DNA from: Pseudonocardia lacus
GTDB taxonomy: Bacteria > Actinomycetota > Actinomycetes > Mycobacteriales > Pseudonocardiaceae
DNA: 57,724 bases
Reading direction: 5' to 3'
NCBI RefSeq assembly: GCF_018531445.1
Contig: NZ_JAHDTH010000019.1
Location: forward strand, 1 to 57,724
Positions 21,003 to 34,573 of this stretch are shown in pieces (the stretch's first letter is position 1; every line of letters begins with the position of its first letter). Under the pieces are notes generated by a model. The model was not told where the DNA came from, did no database searches, and saw nothing but the letters and a program-made list of their open reading frames with translations. The position numbers and the translations under genes were made by a program.

Positions 21003-22154
21003 GTGGCAGGACGGATGCGGCGCGCGCTGGCGGCTGCCGCGCTCGGCGTGCTGCTCGCCGGGTGCGCCGAGTTCCCCGACTCAGGGCCGCGCGAGTGGCG
21101 CGACAAGGTCGAGGGCACCGGCGAGCTCGGCGGCCCGCCGCTGGTGCCGACCCCGAGCCCGCCCAGCCCCCAGCAGCCGCCGCAGAGCGGGCCCGGTCCG
21201 AGCGGGGCCCCGCAGCCGCCGTCGGGCTGCGTCGACCCCGACCCGCAGGTCGTCGCCACCTGCCTCAACCCGGTGGGCGCGATCGCCGTGCTCCCCGACG
21301 GGCTCACCGCGCTGGTCGGGGAACGCGCCACCGGGCGGGTGCTGCAGGTCCGCCGCGGCGTCGACCCCGTCCTGGTGGCGACCGTCCCGACCGACGCGAG
21401 CGGCGGCGGCGGGCTCACCGGCCTGGTCCTGTCGCCGTCCTACGTCGAGGACCAGCTCCTCTACGCCTACGTGAGCACTCCCACCGACAACCGGGTCGTG
21501 CGGATCGCCAAGGGCGAGCCGCCCAAGCCGGTCCTCACCGGCATCCCGCGCGGCGCCACCCACAACAGCGGGGCGCTCGGCGTCGACGTCGACGGCTCGC
21601 TGCTGGTGGCCACCGGCGACGCCGGCCAGCCGGCCGATCCCGCCTCGCTGGCCGGGAAGGTGCTGCGGATCGACACCCTCGGCAACCCGGCCCGCGGCAA
21701 CCCCGATCCCGCCTCGCGCGTGCTCAGCTCCGGGCTGAGCGCCCCGGCGGGCATCTGCACCGACCCGGTCACCACCATGACCTGGGTCACCGACCGCACC
21801 CCCGTGCAGGACGCGCTGCACCTGCTGGTGCCCGGCCAGCTCCCGGCACCGGCCTGGACCTGGCCCGAGCGCCCGGGCGTCGGCGGCTGCATGGCCCAAC
21901 CGGGCATCGTGACCATCGCCCAGGACCAGGCCGCGGCGCTGTTCGTGCTGCGCCCCTCGGACAACGGCGCCTTCACCGGGGCTCCCGAGACGATCCTGAA
22001 GGGCACCTACGGCCGCCTCGGCGCCGCGGCCCTCGCCCCCGACGGGCTGCTCTGGCTGGGGACGGTCAACAAGGCCGGCGGCAACGTGATCCCGTCCGAC
22101 GACCGCGTCATCCGGATCCAGCCGCCCGCCGGCGGGGGCGAGAGCCGCGCCTAG
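21003..22154 (+). CDS. Glucose/sorbosone dehydrogenase-like lipoprotein
   Basis: A secreted lipoprotein of about 383 aa. The signal peptide is RRALAAAALGVLLAGC with the lipobox LLAGC. A Pro/Ser/Gln-rich linker (about residues 45-75) follows, then a six-bladed beta-propeller of the GSDH/PQQ type (GGLTGLVLSPSY, HNSGALGVDVDGSLLVATGD, AGKVLRIDTLGN). Whether it binds PQQ or is catalytic is unknown. I used the GTG at 21003 because TAACCT lies about 7 nt upstream, giving a likely leaderless transcript; ATG at 21015 is the alternative. Confidence 0.78.
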   Translation: MAGRMRRALAAAALGVLLAGCAEFPDSGPREWRDKVEGTGELGGPPLVPTPSPPSPQQPPQSGPGPSGAPQPPSGCVDPDPQVVATCLNPVGAIAVLPDGLTALVGERATGRVLQVRRGVDPVLVATVPTDASGGGGLTGLVLSPSYVEDQLLYAYVSTPTDNRVVRIAKGEPPKPVLTGIPRGATHNSGALGVDVDGSLLVATGDAGQPADPASLAGKVLRIDTLGNPARGNPDPASRVLSSGLSAPAGICTDPVTTMTWVTDRTPVQDALHLLVPGQLPAPAWTWPERPGVGGCMAQPGIVTIAQDQAAALFVLRPSDNGAFTGAPETILKGTYGRLGAAALAPDGLLWLGTVNKAGGNVIPSDDRVIRIQPPAGGGESRA

Positions 22155-22169
22155 GTCGGCCCCGCCGCA

Positions 22170-22234
22170 GCCGTCGAGAACGACGTTGTCGTGATCAACA
22201 GGGCTTGTTGATCACGATAACGTCGTTCTCGACG
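22170..22234. repeat. Family B palindrome, copy 1
   Basis: Two long arms (outer part CCGTCGAGAACGACG, inner part GTGATCAACA) with one mismatch around a GGGC-type loop. It lies 16 nt after the lipoprotein stop and 15 nt before the gatB stop, that is between convergent genes. Probable bidirectional terminator. Other copies are at 44912, 53995 and 57414. Confidence 0.9.
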
Positions 22235-22248
22235 GGGTCCGGGTGGGG

Positions 22249-23750
22249 TCAGGCGGACTGCACCCGCTCCAGGATCAGTTCGCGCACGCGCTTGGCGTCG
22301 GCCTTGCCGCCGGTCGCCTTCATCACCGCGCCGACGATCGCCCCGGCGGCCTGGACCTTGCCGCCGCGGATCTTCTCGACGACGTCGGGCTGGGCCGCGA
22401 GAGCCTCGTCGACGGCGGCGACGAGGGCGCCGTCGTCGGAGACGACGGCCAGGCCGCGGGCGGCGACGACGTCGTCGGGCGAGCCCTCACCGGCCAGGAC
22501 GCCGTCGACGACCTGGCGGGCGAGCTTGTTGTTCAGCGCGCCGGAGGCGACCAGCGCGATCACCCGGGCCACCTGCTCCGGGGTGATGGGCAGGTCGCGC
22601 AGCTCGACGCCGCGGGAGTTGGCCTGCTGGGCCAGGTAGGCGACCCACCAGGAGCGGGCCTCGCCGGCCGTGGCGCCGGCGGCGACGGTGGCCTCGACGA
22701 GGTCGAGGGCGCCCGCGTTGACCAGGTCGCGCAGCTCCTCCGGGGACAGCCCCCACTCCCCCGCGATCCGCCTGCGGCGGGCCCACGGCAGCTCGGGCAG
22801 CGTGGCGCGCAGCTCCTCGACCCACTCCGCGGACGGGGCGATCGGGACCAGGTCGGGCTCGGGGAAGTAGCGGTAGTCCTCGGAGGTCTCCTTGCGGCGA
22901 CCGGCGCGGGTGGTGCCGCCCTGCTCCTCGAAGTGCCGCGTCTCCTGGACGATCTCGCCGCCGGCCAGCAGCACGCCGGCCTGCCGGGACATCTCGTGGC
23001 GCACGGCCCGCTCGACCGAGCGCAGTGAGTTGACGTTCTTGGTCTCGGTGCGGGTGCCGAGCGCGCCGGAGCCCTTCGGGGCCAGCGACAGGTTGACGTC
23101 GCAGCGCAGCGAGCCCTGCTCCATGCGCACGTCGGAGACGTCGAGGGCGCGCAGCAGGTCGCGCAGGGCGGTGACGTAGGCGCGGGCGACCTCGGGCGCG
23201 CGGGCGCCGGTGCCCGGGATCGTCTTGGTGACGATCTCGATCAGCGGGACGCCCGCCCGGTTGTAGTCCAGCAGGGAGTACTCGGCGCCGTGGATGCGCC
23301 CGGTGGCCCCGCCGACGTGCAGGGACTTGCCGGTGTCCTCCTCCATGTGGGCGCGCTCGATCTCCACCCGCACGGTGCTGCCGTCCTCCAGTTCGACGTC
23401 GAGCCAGCCGTCGACCGCGATCGGCTCGTCGTACTGCGAGGTCTGGAAGTTCTTCGGCATGTCCGGGTAGAAGTAGTTCTTCCGGGCGAACCGGCCCCAC
23501 GGGGCGATCGTGCAGTTCAACGCCAGGCCGATGCGCATGGCGGACTCGACCGCGGCGCGGTTGACCACCGGCAGCGCCCCGGGCAGGCCCAGGCACACCG
23601 GGCAGACCTGGGTGTTGGGCTCGGCGCCGAACTCGGTCGGGCAGCCGCAGAACATCTTGGTGTTGGTGTTGAGCTCGACGTGCACCTCCAGCCCGAGCGT
23701 CGGGTCGAAGCGCTCGACGACCTCGTCGAAGTCCACCAGGGTGGGGGCGG

Positions 23751-23754
<4 letters not shown>
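22249..23754 (-). CDS. gatB: Asp/Glu-tRNA amidotransferase subunit B (GatB)
   Basis: The kinase/tRNA-binding subunit of GatCAB. It phosphorylates Glu-tRNA(Gln) and passes it to ammonia from GatA. It is 501 aa with GLEVHVEL near residue 21, a zinc site [12 protein letters not shown] (about residues 36-58), the EDTGKSLH and [14 protein letters not shown] signatures, and the C-terminal YqeY-like helical domain. The ATG overlaps the gatA stop (ATGA), so the pair is coupled. In M. tuberculosis pfkA separates gatA and gatB; here they are contiguous. Confidence 0.96.
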
Positions 23755-25258
<1,504 letters not shown>

Positions 25259-25259
<1 letters not shown>

Positions 25260-25585
25260 CACGCCTCCTCGCCCAGGATCTGCGGGACCCGGAAGCGGCC
25301 GTCCTCGGCCGCGGGGGCGCCGGCCAGGGCCTGCTGCTGGCTCAGCCCGGGGCGGCGCTCGTCGGCGCGGAACACGTTCTCCAGCGGCACGGCGTGCGAC
25401 ATCGGCGGGATGTCGTCGGCGGCGACCTCCCCGACGCCGGCCACGGCACCGAGGATGACCTCGAGCTGGCCCGCGAACACGTCGAGCTCGTCGTCGGTGA
25501 CGGCGAGCCGGGCCAACCGGGCGAGGTGCGCGACCTCGTCCCTGGTCAGGCCCGACGTGTCGGCGGACCCGTCGGTGGAACTCAA
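25259..25585 (-). CDS. gatC: Asp/Glu-tRNA amidotransferase subunit C (GatC)
   Basis: A 108-aa scaffold subunit that clamps GatA to GatB. The conserved N-terminal segment [17 protein letters not shown] and the C-terminal [18 protein letters not shown] are present. The start is chosen as TTG at 25585 because GGAGG lies 5-6 nt upstream; no ATG or GTG is suitably placed. First gene of gatC-gatA-gatB. The 280-nt gap upstream (25586-25865) separates it from the divergent ACT gene and must hold both promoters. Confidence 0.9.
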
Positions 25586-25865
25586 GAAGTCCTCCAGGCG
25601 AGAAGGTAGGGAGCCGGCCGGGCGGGTCCCGCGGCGGACGGCGGCACGGTCGCCGGCTCCTGTCAAGTCTAGGGAACCGCCGCGGGAGGGTCGCGCGGGT
25701 ATCCACAGGGGGACGCGCCCGGTCGCGGCGGTGTTGGGCCACAGGGCCCCCGGACTGACACAATCGCGGGTCGGGGTGCCGCGTCGGCCCGGCCGGCGCC
25801 GTCGGCCGTCGATCGGGTGGACGCGGCCGCGGGTGTGCTGGGATCGGTCGAGGAGGGCTTGGCGC

Positions 25866-26519
25866 GTGTCGTTCCTGCTCCGGGTCGTGCTACCGGACAA
25901 GCCGGGCAGTCTCGGGGCGGTGGCCACCGCGCTCGGCAACGCCGGCGCCGACATCCTCGGCGTCGACGTCGTCGAACGCGCGCACGGGCTCGCCGTGGAC
26001 GACCTCGCCGTCGAGCTTCCCCACGGCCGTCCGCCCGACGTGCTCATCACCGCGGCCGAGTCGGTGCCCGGGGTCGAGGTGGAGTCGGTGCGCCCGCACT
26101 CCGGCCGGCTCGACACCAGCCACGAGCTGGAGCTCATCGAGGAGATCACCAGCGACCCCGAGCACGGCATGCAACTGCTGGCCGAGCAGGTGCCGCGGAT
26201 CTTCCGGGCCGGCTGGGCGCTGGTCGCGGTGCGCGAGGGCTCGCGGTCCTACCGCCTCTCCGAGAGCACCGCCGCCCCGGAGACCAGGGCGGGCGACCTG
26301 CCGTGGCTGCCGCTGGAGCGGGCGGTGGTGATCGACCCCGCCGTGCACTGGGTGCCCGAGCCGTGGAGCGCCCTGGACACCGAGCTGGCCGCGGCGCCGT
26401 TCGGCCCCGGGGCCAGGGCGCTGGTGGTGGGCCGTCCCGGCGGGCCGGCGTTCCGGCCATCGGAGCTGGCAAGGCTCACCCACCTGACGGGGATCGTGAC
26501 GACCGTGCTGGGTGGCTGA
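25866..26519 (+). CDS. ACT-domain amino acid-binding protein
   Basis: A 217-aa protein with an N-terminal ACT domain ([32 protein letters not shown]) and a C-terminal region of unknown fold ([12 protein letters not shown], then [11 protein letters not shown]). It resembles M. tuberculosis Rv3013, which also lies next to gatC. It probably senses an amino acid, but ligand and target are unknown. The GTG at 25866 has GAGGAGGG 9 nt upstream. It is followed 3 nt later by a CdaR-type regulator. Confidence 0.8.
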   Translation: MSFLLRVVLPDKPGSLGAVATALGNAGADILGVDVVERAHGLAVDDLAVELPHGRPPDVLITAAESVPGVEVESVRPHSGRLDTSHELELIEEITSDPEHGMQLLAEQVPRIFRAGWALVAVREGSRSYRLSESTAAPETRAGDLPWLPLERAVVIDPAVHWVPEPWSALDTELAAAPFGPGARALVVGRPGGPAFRPSELARLTHLTGIVTTVLGG

Positions 26520-26522
26520 TCG

Positions 26523-27686
26523 GTGGACCGGCCGTGGGCCCGGGTGCCCGACTGGGTGGGCGCGGCGCTGCGCCCCGAGCTGGACGGCACGACCGACGAC
26601 ATCATCGCCGCGGTCCGCGCCGAGGTCCCCGACTACGCCCGCCCGCTGACCGGCCGGTTCGGGATGCGGATCACCGAGGGCGTGTCGGCGGCGCTGGGCC
26701 AGTTCCTCGACCTGCTGGGGCGCGACGAATCCCTCGGCGACGACCGGGTGTACCGGGCGCTGGGGCTGCTGGAGCACCGCGAGGGCCGCACCCTGGCCGC
26801 GCTGCAGTCGGCCTACCAGGTGGGGGCGCGGACGCTGTGGCGGCGGATGGCGGGCACGACCACGGCGCGCACGCTCGGCCCCGAGGTGATCTTCAACCTG
26901 GCCGAGGCGGTCTTCGGCTACATCGAGAAGCTGTCGGCGGCGTCGGTCGCCGGCTGGGCCGACGAGGAGGCCAACCGGGCCGGCTCGCTGCAGGCGCGCC
27001 GGCACGCGCTGGTCGAGGTGCTGACCCGGTTCCCGCCCGCGTCGGCCACCGAGGTGGAGCGGGCGGCCTCGGAGGCCAACTGGCCGCTGCCCCCTCGGCT
27101 GGCGGCCCTGGTCGTCGAGGACGCCGTCGCCGTCGCGACGCGGTTGCCCTCGACGATCGCCGCCGACCTCGACCCGGTCGGCGTGGCGCTGGTCGCGGTG
27201 CCCGACCGCACCGGATGGCTCGACCGCGTGCGCGACGGGCTGGCCGGGCGCACCGCGGTGCTCGGGCCCGTCGTCGACCCGACGCAGGCGCACCGCTCGA
27301 TCGCCAGGGCCCGGGCCGCGTGGCCGCTGCACCAGGCCGGGCTGCTGCGGCCGGGGTCGACCGAGAACCTGGTGCGCGCCGAGGACCACCTGCTCACGCT
27401 GCTGCTGGCGGCCGAGCCGGAGCTGGCCGCCGACCTGTGCGGGCGGGCGCTGGCCCCGCTGCGGGCCATGCCCGAGGGCGCCGCCGCCCGCGCCGAGGAG
27501 ACGCTGCGGGCCTGGTTGGACGCGCACGGCGACGTCACGGCGGCCGCGGCGACGCTGCACGTGCACCCGCAGACGGTCCGCTACCGGCTGGCGGGTCTGC
27601 GCGAGGCGCTCGGCGACGCCCTGGACGACCCCGGCCAGCGCCTGGAGCTGACGATCGCGCTGCGCGCCGGTCGCCCCCCGGGCTGA
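26523..27686 (+). CDS. CdaR/PucR family transcriptional regulator
   Basis: A 387-aa regulator with the C-terminal PucR-type helix-turn-helix (LDAHGDVTAAAATLHVHPQT, then VRYRLAGLREAL, from about residue 330). The N-terminal half (VPDYARPLTGRFGMRITEGV, LLEHREGRTLAALQSAYQVG) is the usual sensory region of actinobacterial members. The GTG start lies 3 nt after the ACT-protein stop, suggesting one operon. Its target is unknown. Confidence 0.85.
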   Translation: MDRPWARVPDWVGAALRPELDGTTDDIIAAVRAEVPDYARPLTGRFGMRITEGVSAALGQFLDLLGRDESLGDDRVYRALGLLEHREGRTLAALQSAYQVGARTLWRRMAGTTTARTLGPEVIFNLAEAVFGYIEKLSAASVAGWADEEANRAGSLQARRHALVEVLTRFPPASATEVERAASEANWPLPPRLAALVVEDAVAVATRLPSTIAADLDPVGVALVAVPDRTGWLDRVRDGLAGRTAVLGPVVDPTQAHRSIARARAAWPLHQAGLLRPGSTENLVRAEDHLLTLLLAAEPELAADLCGRALAPLRAMPEGAAARAEETLRAWLDAHGDVTAAAATLHVHPQTVRYRLAGLREALGDALDDPGQRLELTIALRAGRPPG

Positions 27687-27732
27687 CGCGCGCGGGGTGT
27701 GTGCCCGGTCACCCGTTCGGGAAGCCCTGGTC

Positions 27733-28926
27733 GTGGACGACGAACTGGACGTGGAAGCCCTCCGCGCGCAGACCCCCGGCTGCGCCCACCGCACGCACCT
27801 CAACAACGCCGGCGCGGCGCTGATGAGCACCGCCACGCTGGCCGCGATGACCGACCAGCTGCAACTGGAGGCCACGATCGGCGGGTACGAGGCCGCCGCG
27901 CGCGCCGAGGAGCACATCGCGGCCACCTACCTGGCGCTCGCCGAACTCGTCGGCGGCCGGGCGGGCGACATCGCGCTCTTCGACAACTCCACGCACGCCT
28001 GGAACGCGGCGTTCTACTCGGTGCCCCTGCGCCCCGGCGACCGCATCCTGACCGGCCGCGCCGAGTACGGCAGCAACGTGCTGGCCTACCTGCAGGTCGC
28101 GCGGCGCACCGGCGCCGAGGTCGTGGTCGTGCCCGACGACGACGCCGGTCGGATCGACCTGGACGCGCTGGCCGACCTCGTCGACGACCGCACCCGGCTG
28201 ATCGGGCTGACCTGGGTGCCCACCGCGGGCGGGCTGGTCAACCCGGCCGCCGAGGTGGGCCGGATCGCGCGCGCCGCGGACGTCCTCTACCTGCTCGACG
28301 CGACCCAGGTCGTCGGCCAGCTGCCGGTCGACGTCGCCGCACTGGGCTGCGACATGCTGACCGGGACCGGGCGCAAGTTCCTGCGCGGCCCGCGCGGCAC
28401 CGGGTTCCTGTGGGTGCGGCCCGCCGCGCTGGAGCGGCTCGACCCGCACGTCGTCGAGATCCGCTCCGCCACCTGGGACGGGCGGCGGTCGTTCCGCTGG
28501 GCCGACGGCGCCCGCCGGTTCGAGACCTGGGAGAACAGCTACGTCAACGTGGTCGGACTGGGCAGCGCGGTGCGCCAGGCCCTCGACCTCGGGCTCGAGC
28601 CCATCGCCCGGCGGGTCCGGGCGCTGGGCGAGCGGCTGCGCACCGGCCTGGACGGCGTCGACGGCGTGCGCACGCACGACCTCGGCGCCGACCGCTGCGC
28701 CATCGTCACGGCCGCCGTGGCCGGTCGCCCCGCCGCCGAGGTGGCCGGCGCGCTGGCCGTGCGCGGCATCAACGTGAGCACCACGGTGGCCGAGCACAAC
28801 CAGTTCGACACGGAGAACCGGGGCGTGCACCCGCTGGTCCGGTTCTCCCCGCACTACTTCAACACCGAGGCGGAGCTGGACGACTGCGTCGCGGCGGTCG
28901 CGCGGATCGCGGCCGCCGCGGCGTGA
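27733..28926 (+). CDS. Class V aminotransferase (PLP-dependent)
   Basis: A 397-aa fold-type I PLP enzyme of the class V (cysteine desulfurase/isopenicillin-N epimerase) group. The PLP Asp is in YLLDATQVVGQLPVD and the Schiff-base Lys in MLTGTGRKFLRGPRGTGFLWV (near residue 215). The substrate side is INVSTTVAEHNQ. The reaction cannot be set from sequence alone; desulfurase, selenocysteine-lyase or epimerase-like activities are possible. GTG 27733 is used; an in-frame GTG at 27697 is less likely. It converges on the desaturase with only 6 nt between stops. Confidence 0.82.
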   Translation: MDDELDVEALRAQTPGCAHRTHLNNAGAALMSTATLAAMTDQLQLEATIGGYEAAARAEEHIAATYLALAELVGGRAGDIALFDNSTHAWNAAFYSVPLRPGDRILTGRAEYGSNVLAYLQVARRTGAEVVVVPDDDAGRIDLDALADLVDDRTRLIGLTWVPTAGGLVNPAAEVGRIARAADVLYLLDATQVVGQLPVDVAALGCDMLTGTGRKFLRGPRGTGFLWVRPAALERLDPHVVEIRSATWDGRRSFRWADGARRFETWENSYVNVVGLGSAVRQALDLGLEPIARRVRALGERLRTGLDGVDGVRTHDLGADRCAIVTAAVAGRPAAEVAGALAVRGINVSTTVAEHNQFDTENRGVHPLVRFSPHYFNTEAELDDCVAAVARIAAAAA

Positions 28927-28932
28927 GCCCGG

Positions 28933-30120
28933 TCAGCCCGCGAGGCGGACGGGCGTCCCGTCGGTGCTGCGGGCCGGACCGGTCTGCGCCGGGAGCGCGG
29001 TGACCTGCGCGCCCTTCTTCGTGCCGCCGCCGGGGAAGGCCAGCCGGCAGATGGTGCGCACGACCTTGCCGTACTGCTTGGGCAGCGAGCCCGCGGTGTA
29101 GGTCAGGCCGTAGCGGTCGCAGATCTCGCGGATCCGCGGGGCGATCTCGGCGTAGCGGTTGCTCGGCATGTCCGGGAACAGGTGGTGCTCGATCTGGTGG
29201 CTGAGGTTGCCGGTCATGATGTGGAACACCGGGCTGCCGGTGAGGTTGGCCGAGCCCAGCATCTGCCGGACGTACCACTCGCCCTTGGTCTCACCCTCCA
29301 GCCGGTCCTCCTCGAACGTCTCGGTGCCGTCCGGGAAGTGCCCGCAGAAGATCACCGCGTGCGACCACACGTTGCGGATCACGTTGGCGGTCAGGTTCGC
29401 CAGCGCCGTGCGCAGGAAGTTCGGCCCGGACAGCGCCGGGAACAGCAGGTAGTCCTTCGCGAGCTGGCGGCGCAGCTTGCGCCACAGGACCTTGAGGTCC
29501 TTCTTGAGCTCCTCCTTGGACTTGGTGCCGTCCTGCACCCGGTCGAACTCCAGGTCGTAGAGCGTGATGCCCCACTCGAAGATCAGCGACAGGCCGACGT
29601 TGGTCAGCGGCTGGATCAGGTCGACGGGCCGCCAGTCCTGCTCCGGGGTGATCCGCATGACCGAGTAGCCCAGGTCGCGGTCCTTGCCCCGGACGTTGGT
29701 GAACGTGTGATGCTCGTAGTTGTGCGTCTTCTTCCAGGCCTCGGCCGGGGTGGTGTGGTCCCACTCCCAGGTCGTGGAGTGGATCCGCGGGTCGCGCATC
29801 CAGTCCCACTGGCCGTGCAGGACGTTGTGCCCGATCTCCATGTTGTCCAGGATCTTGGCCACGCTGAGCGCGAGGGTGCCGGCCACGAACGCCGGGGGGA
29901 ACCGCGAGAACAGCAGGGCGCCGCGCCCGGCCATCTCCAGACCGCGCTGGATGGCGATGATCTTGTGGATGTAGCGGGCGTCGGCCTCGCCGAGACTGTC
30001 CATGACCTCGGCGCGGATGGCGTCGAGCTCGGCGCCGAGCTGCTCGACCTGCTCGGCGGTCAGGTGCGCCGCGGCGCTGGGCCGGGTCTGCGGGCTGAAG
30101 GTGATGGGGGTGGGGGGCAC
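28933..30120 (-). CDS. Membrane fatty acid desaturase (acyl-CoA type)
   Basis: A 395-aa di-iron membrane desaturase. The three histidine boxes are visible: HNVLHGQWDW, NYEHHTFTN and SHQIEHHLFPD, with hydrophobic spans between them. It should introduce a cis double bond into a fatty acyl chain in the membrane. The pairing with a downstream-adjacent flavin/2Fe-2S reductase resembles M. tuberculosis desA3 (Rv3229c) with Rv3230c. The GTG start has GAGGAGA about 8 nt upstream, and the reductase stop is only 11 nt before it, so the two form an operon. Confidence 0.88.
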   Translation of the reverse strand: MPPTPITFSPQTRPSAAAHLTAEQVEQLGAELDAIRAEVMDSLGEADARYIHKIIAIQRGLEMAGRGALLFSRFPPAFVAGTLALSVAKILDNMEIGHNVLHGQWDWMRDPRIHSTTWEWDHTTPAEAWKKTHNYEHHTFTNVRGKDRDLGYSVMRITPEQDWRPVDLIQPLTNVGLSLIFEWGITLYDLEFDRVQDGTKSKEELKKDLKVLWRKLRRQLAKDYLLFPALSGPNFLRTALANLTANVIRNVWSHAVIFCGHFPDGTETFEEDRLEGETKGEWYVRQMLGSANLTGSPVFHIMTGNLSHQIEHHLFPDMPSNRYAEIAPRIREICDRYGLTYTAGSLPKQYGKVVRTICRLAFPGGGTKKGAQVTALPAQTGPARSTDGTPVRLAG

Positions 30121-30131
30121 GGGGTTTCTCC

Positions 30132-31202
30132 TCAGAGCTCGATCTCGACGTCGCCTGCGGCACCGGATACACAGGTGCGCACGGCTTGGCCGGGCGTGTC
30201 GGTCAGATCACCGGTGTGCAGGTTGCGCACCGCACCGGAGCGCAGCTTCCCGACACAGGTGTGGCAGATGCCCATGCGGCAGCCGTTGGGCAGCAGCGCG
30301 CCGGCCGCCTCCCCCGCCGCCATGAGCGGAGTTCCCGGCCCGGCGTCGGCGGCGATGCCGCTGGTGGTGAACGAGACGCGGCCACCGGTCAGGCCCTCGG
30401 CGACCGCGGCGGGCGGCACGAACCGCTCCAGGTGCAGCGCCTCCGGGTCGCCGGCACGCGCCCAGTGCTCGGTGAGGGCGTCCAGCATGGCCGTCGGGCC
30501 GCAGGCCCACGTCTGACGGGCGGCCCAGTCGGGCACCACGTCGGTGAGCGTCTCCGGCGTCAGCCTGCCCTCGACGGCCGTGTGGCGTTCGATCAGGGTG
30601 AGGCCGGTCTCCGCGGCCAGCGCCCGCAGCTCGGGACCGAAGACGAGGTCGGCGGGGGTCCGGTCGCAGTGCACCAGCACCGCGCCGGACAGCGACTCGG
30701 ACCGCGCGGACAGGTCGCGCAGCATGCCCATCACCGGGGTGATGCCGCTGCCGGCCGTGAGGAACAGCAGCTTCTCGGGCACCGGCGTCGGCAGCACGAA
30801 GTCGCCGGCCGGCGGGCCGATCCGCAGCAGCGCGCCGACCGGGGTGCGGTGCGCGAGCGCGCCGGAGACGGTGCCACCGGGCAGCGCGGTGACCGTCACC
30901 GCGAGATCGCGGTCGCCGGGGGCGGAGGTCACCGAGTAGGTGCGCCACTGCCACACGCCGTCGATCCGCAGGCCGATGCCGACGAACTGGCCGGCGACGT
31001 GCACCGGGTGCGCGGGACCCGGCCGCAGCAGCAGGGTCGTGGTGTCCGCGGTCTCCCGCCGGACGCCGACCACCCGCGCGTGCGGCTCGACCCGCGACCA
31101 CAGCGGGTTCAGGGTGCCCAACAGGTCGTCGGGCAGCAATGGCTGGGTGAACCACCCGGCCACGTGCCGTGCGCGCTGTCCGATCGACCCGAGAACTCCC
31201 AT
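30132..31202 (-). CDS. Ferredoxin reductase partner of the desaturase
   Basis: A 356-aa electron-transfer protein. The FAD-binding ferredoxin-reductase domain includes WQWRTYSVTSAPGD. The NAD(P)H domain has LLFLTAGSGITPVMGMLRDL and ends in TWACGPTAMLDAL. A C-terminal plant-type 2Fe-2S domain carries CRMGICHTC and a fourth Cys in RTCVSG. It would deliver electrons from NAD(P)H to the desaturase encoded next. First gene of the pair; ATG start. Confidence 0.9.
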   Translation of the reverse strand: MGVLGSIGQRARHVAGWFTQPLLPDDLLGTLNPLWSRVEPHARVVGVRRETADTTTLLLRPGPAHPVHVAGQFVGIGLRIDGVWQWRTYSVTSAPGDRDLAVTVTALPGGTVSGALAHRTPVGALLRIGPPAGDFVLPTPVPEKLLFLTAGSGITPVMGMLRDLSARSESLSGAVLVHCDRTPADLVFGPELRALAAETGLTLIERHTAVEGRLTPETLTDVVPDWAARQTWACGPTAMLDALTEHWARAGDPEALHLERFVPPAAVAEGLTGGRVSFTTSGIAADAGPGTPLMAAGEAAGALLPNGCRMGICHTCVGKLRSGAVRNLHTGDLTDTPGQAVRTCVSGAAGDVEIEL

Positions 31203-31260
31203 GCACTTGACGCTATGGCCCGGGTCCGCCCGGAGCCCACGTCCTCACGCACGTTCGGGA

Positions 31261-31293
31261 CCGGGTTTCTTTGGCCTCAGCCACAAACCCGGG
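31261..31293. terminator. Hairpin between BKACE and reductase genes
   Basis: CCGGGTTT and AAACCCGGG form an 8-9 bp stem around a loop that itself contains GGCC/GGC complementarity. It lies 84 nt downstream of the BKACE stop and 59 nt upstream of the reductase ATG on the minus strand. It may be the BKACE terminator or an operator for the desaturase operon; there is no T-run. Confidence 0.4.
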
Positions 31294-31376
31294 ACGCGCC
31301 GCACGCGACCCGCCGAACAGGTGGGGAAAGCCCCACCAGCGGGTACCCGGTAGGCCCGAAACCGCCGGTAGAGGGC

Positions 31377-32096
31377 TCAGACGCGGATCGCCAGCGCCGC
31401 GCGGGCGAGGTCGTCGTTGCCGGTGGCGAGCCAGCCGTCGGGCCGGTTGAGCACGTCCTCGAACCCGATGCGGGTGTCCATGCCCATCCGCAGCGCGTAC
31501 TCCAGGACGGGCCACGCGCCGTCCTCCTCGCCGTGCAGCAGGATCGGCACGGGCAGCGTGCCCAGCGCGCGCAGGATCCGGATGGCCTCGGCGACCGAGG
31601 TCTCCGGGTCGGAGACGGTGGACTCGGCCAGCACCCGGGTGGTGCCCGGCGGGATGCCGTGCTTGGTGAGGGTGACCGCGTCGCCGCTGGTCCAGATGCC
31701 CAGCTCGACGCCGATCCCGGCCTGGTAGGCCGCGGCGCAGACCTGGTCCCAGCCCTTCTCGTGCACGTTGACCGAGCACACGTCGGGCTTGCCGACCCCG
31801 AGCCTGCCCCAGGCCAGCACCGCCGCGATGCGCTTGTCCGGGTCGGGCTGGATCCACCGGCCGGTGGCCACCCCGATCTCCATGTTCGGCACCTCGGCCC
31901 GGATGGCCGCGACGGCGTCGCCGACGTGCATCGGGTCGAGCGTCTCCTGGGCGTTGGCGTCGCGCGGGTGCACGTGCACCGCGCTGATGCCGAGCCGGGC
32001 GACGGCGCGCGCATCGCGGGCGAGGTGGCGGGCCAGGACGGGGAGGGCCGGGTGGGCGTCCTCCGGGCGGGATCCATTCAGAACCGCCTGCAGCAC
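31377..32096 (-). CDS. BKACE (DUF849) family protein
   Basis: A 239-aa member of the beta-keto acid cleavage enzyme family (3-keto-5-aminohexanoate cleavage, DUF849). It has a TIM-barrel zinc site motif SAVHVHPRD near residue 40 and later VNVHEKGW and PILLHGEEDGAWPVL segments. Family enzymes cleave beta-keto acids using acetyl-CoA. It is shorter than the usual 270-310 aa, mainly at the N-terminus, so it belongs to a compact subgroup and the substrate is unknown. GTG start. Confidence 0.75.
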   Translation of the reverse strand: MLQAVLNGSRPEDAHPALPVLARHLARDARAVARLGISAVHVHPRDANAQETLDPMHVGDAVAAIRAEVPNMEIGVATGRWIQPDPDKRIAAVLAWGRLGVGKPDVCSVNVHEKGWDQVCAAAYQAGIGVELGIWTSGDAVTLTKHGIPPGTTRVLAESTVSDPETSVAEAIRILRALGTLPVPILLHGEEDGAWPVLEYALRMGMDTRIGFEDVLNRPDGWLATGNDDLARAALAIRV

Positions 32097-32193
32097 GGAC
32101 CCGCCCCTTTCGTCGAACCTTCCGCCAAGATCATACGTGTGGACAGCGGGGCCACCCGTGAACCGTCACCCCCCGGTGACCCGGCTCACCCGT

Positions 32194-34542
<2,349 letters not shown>

Positions 34543-34573
34543 TTACCGAGCCGGACCGACATCGCCGCGAACC

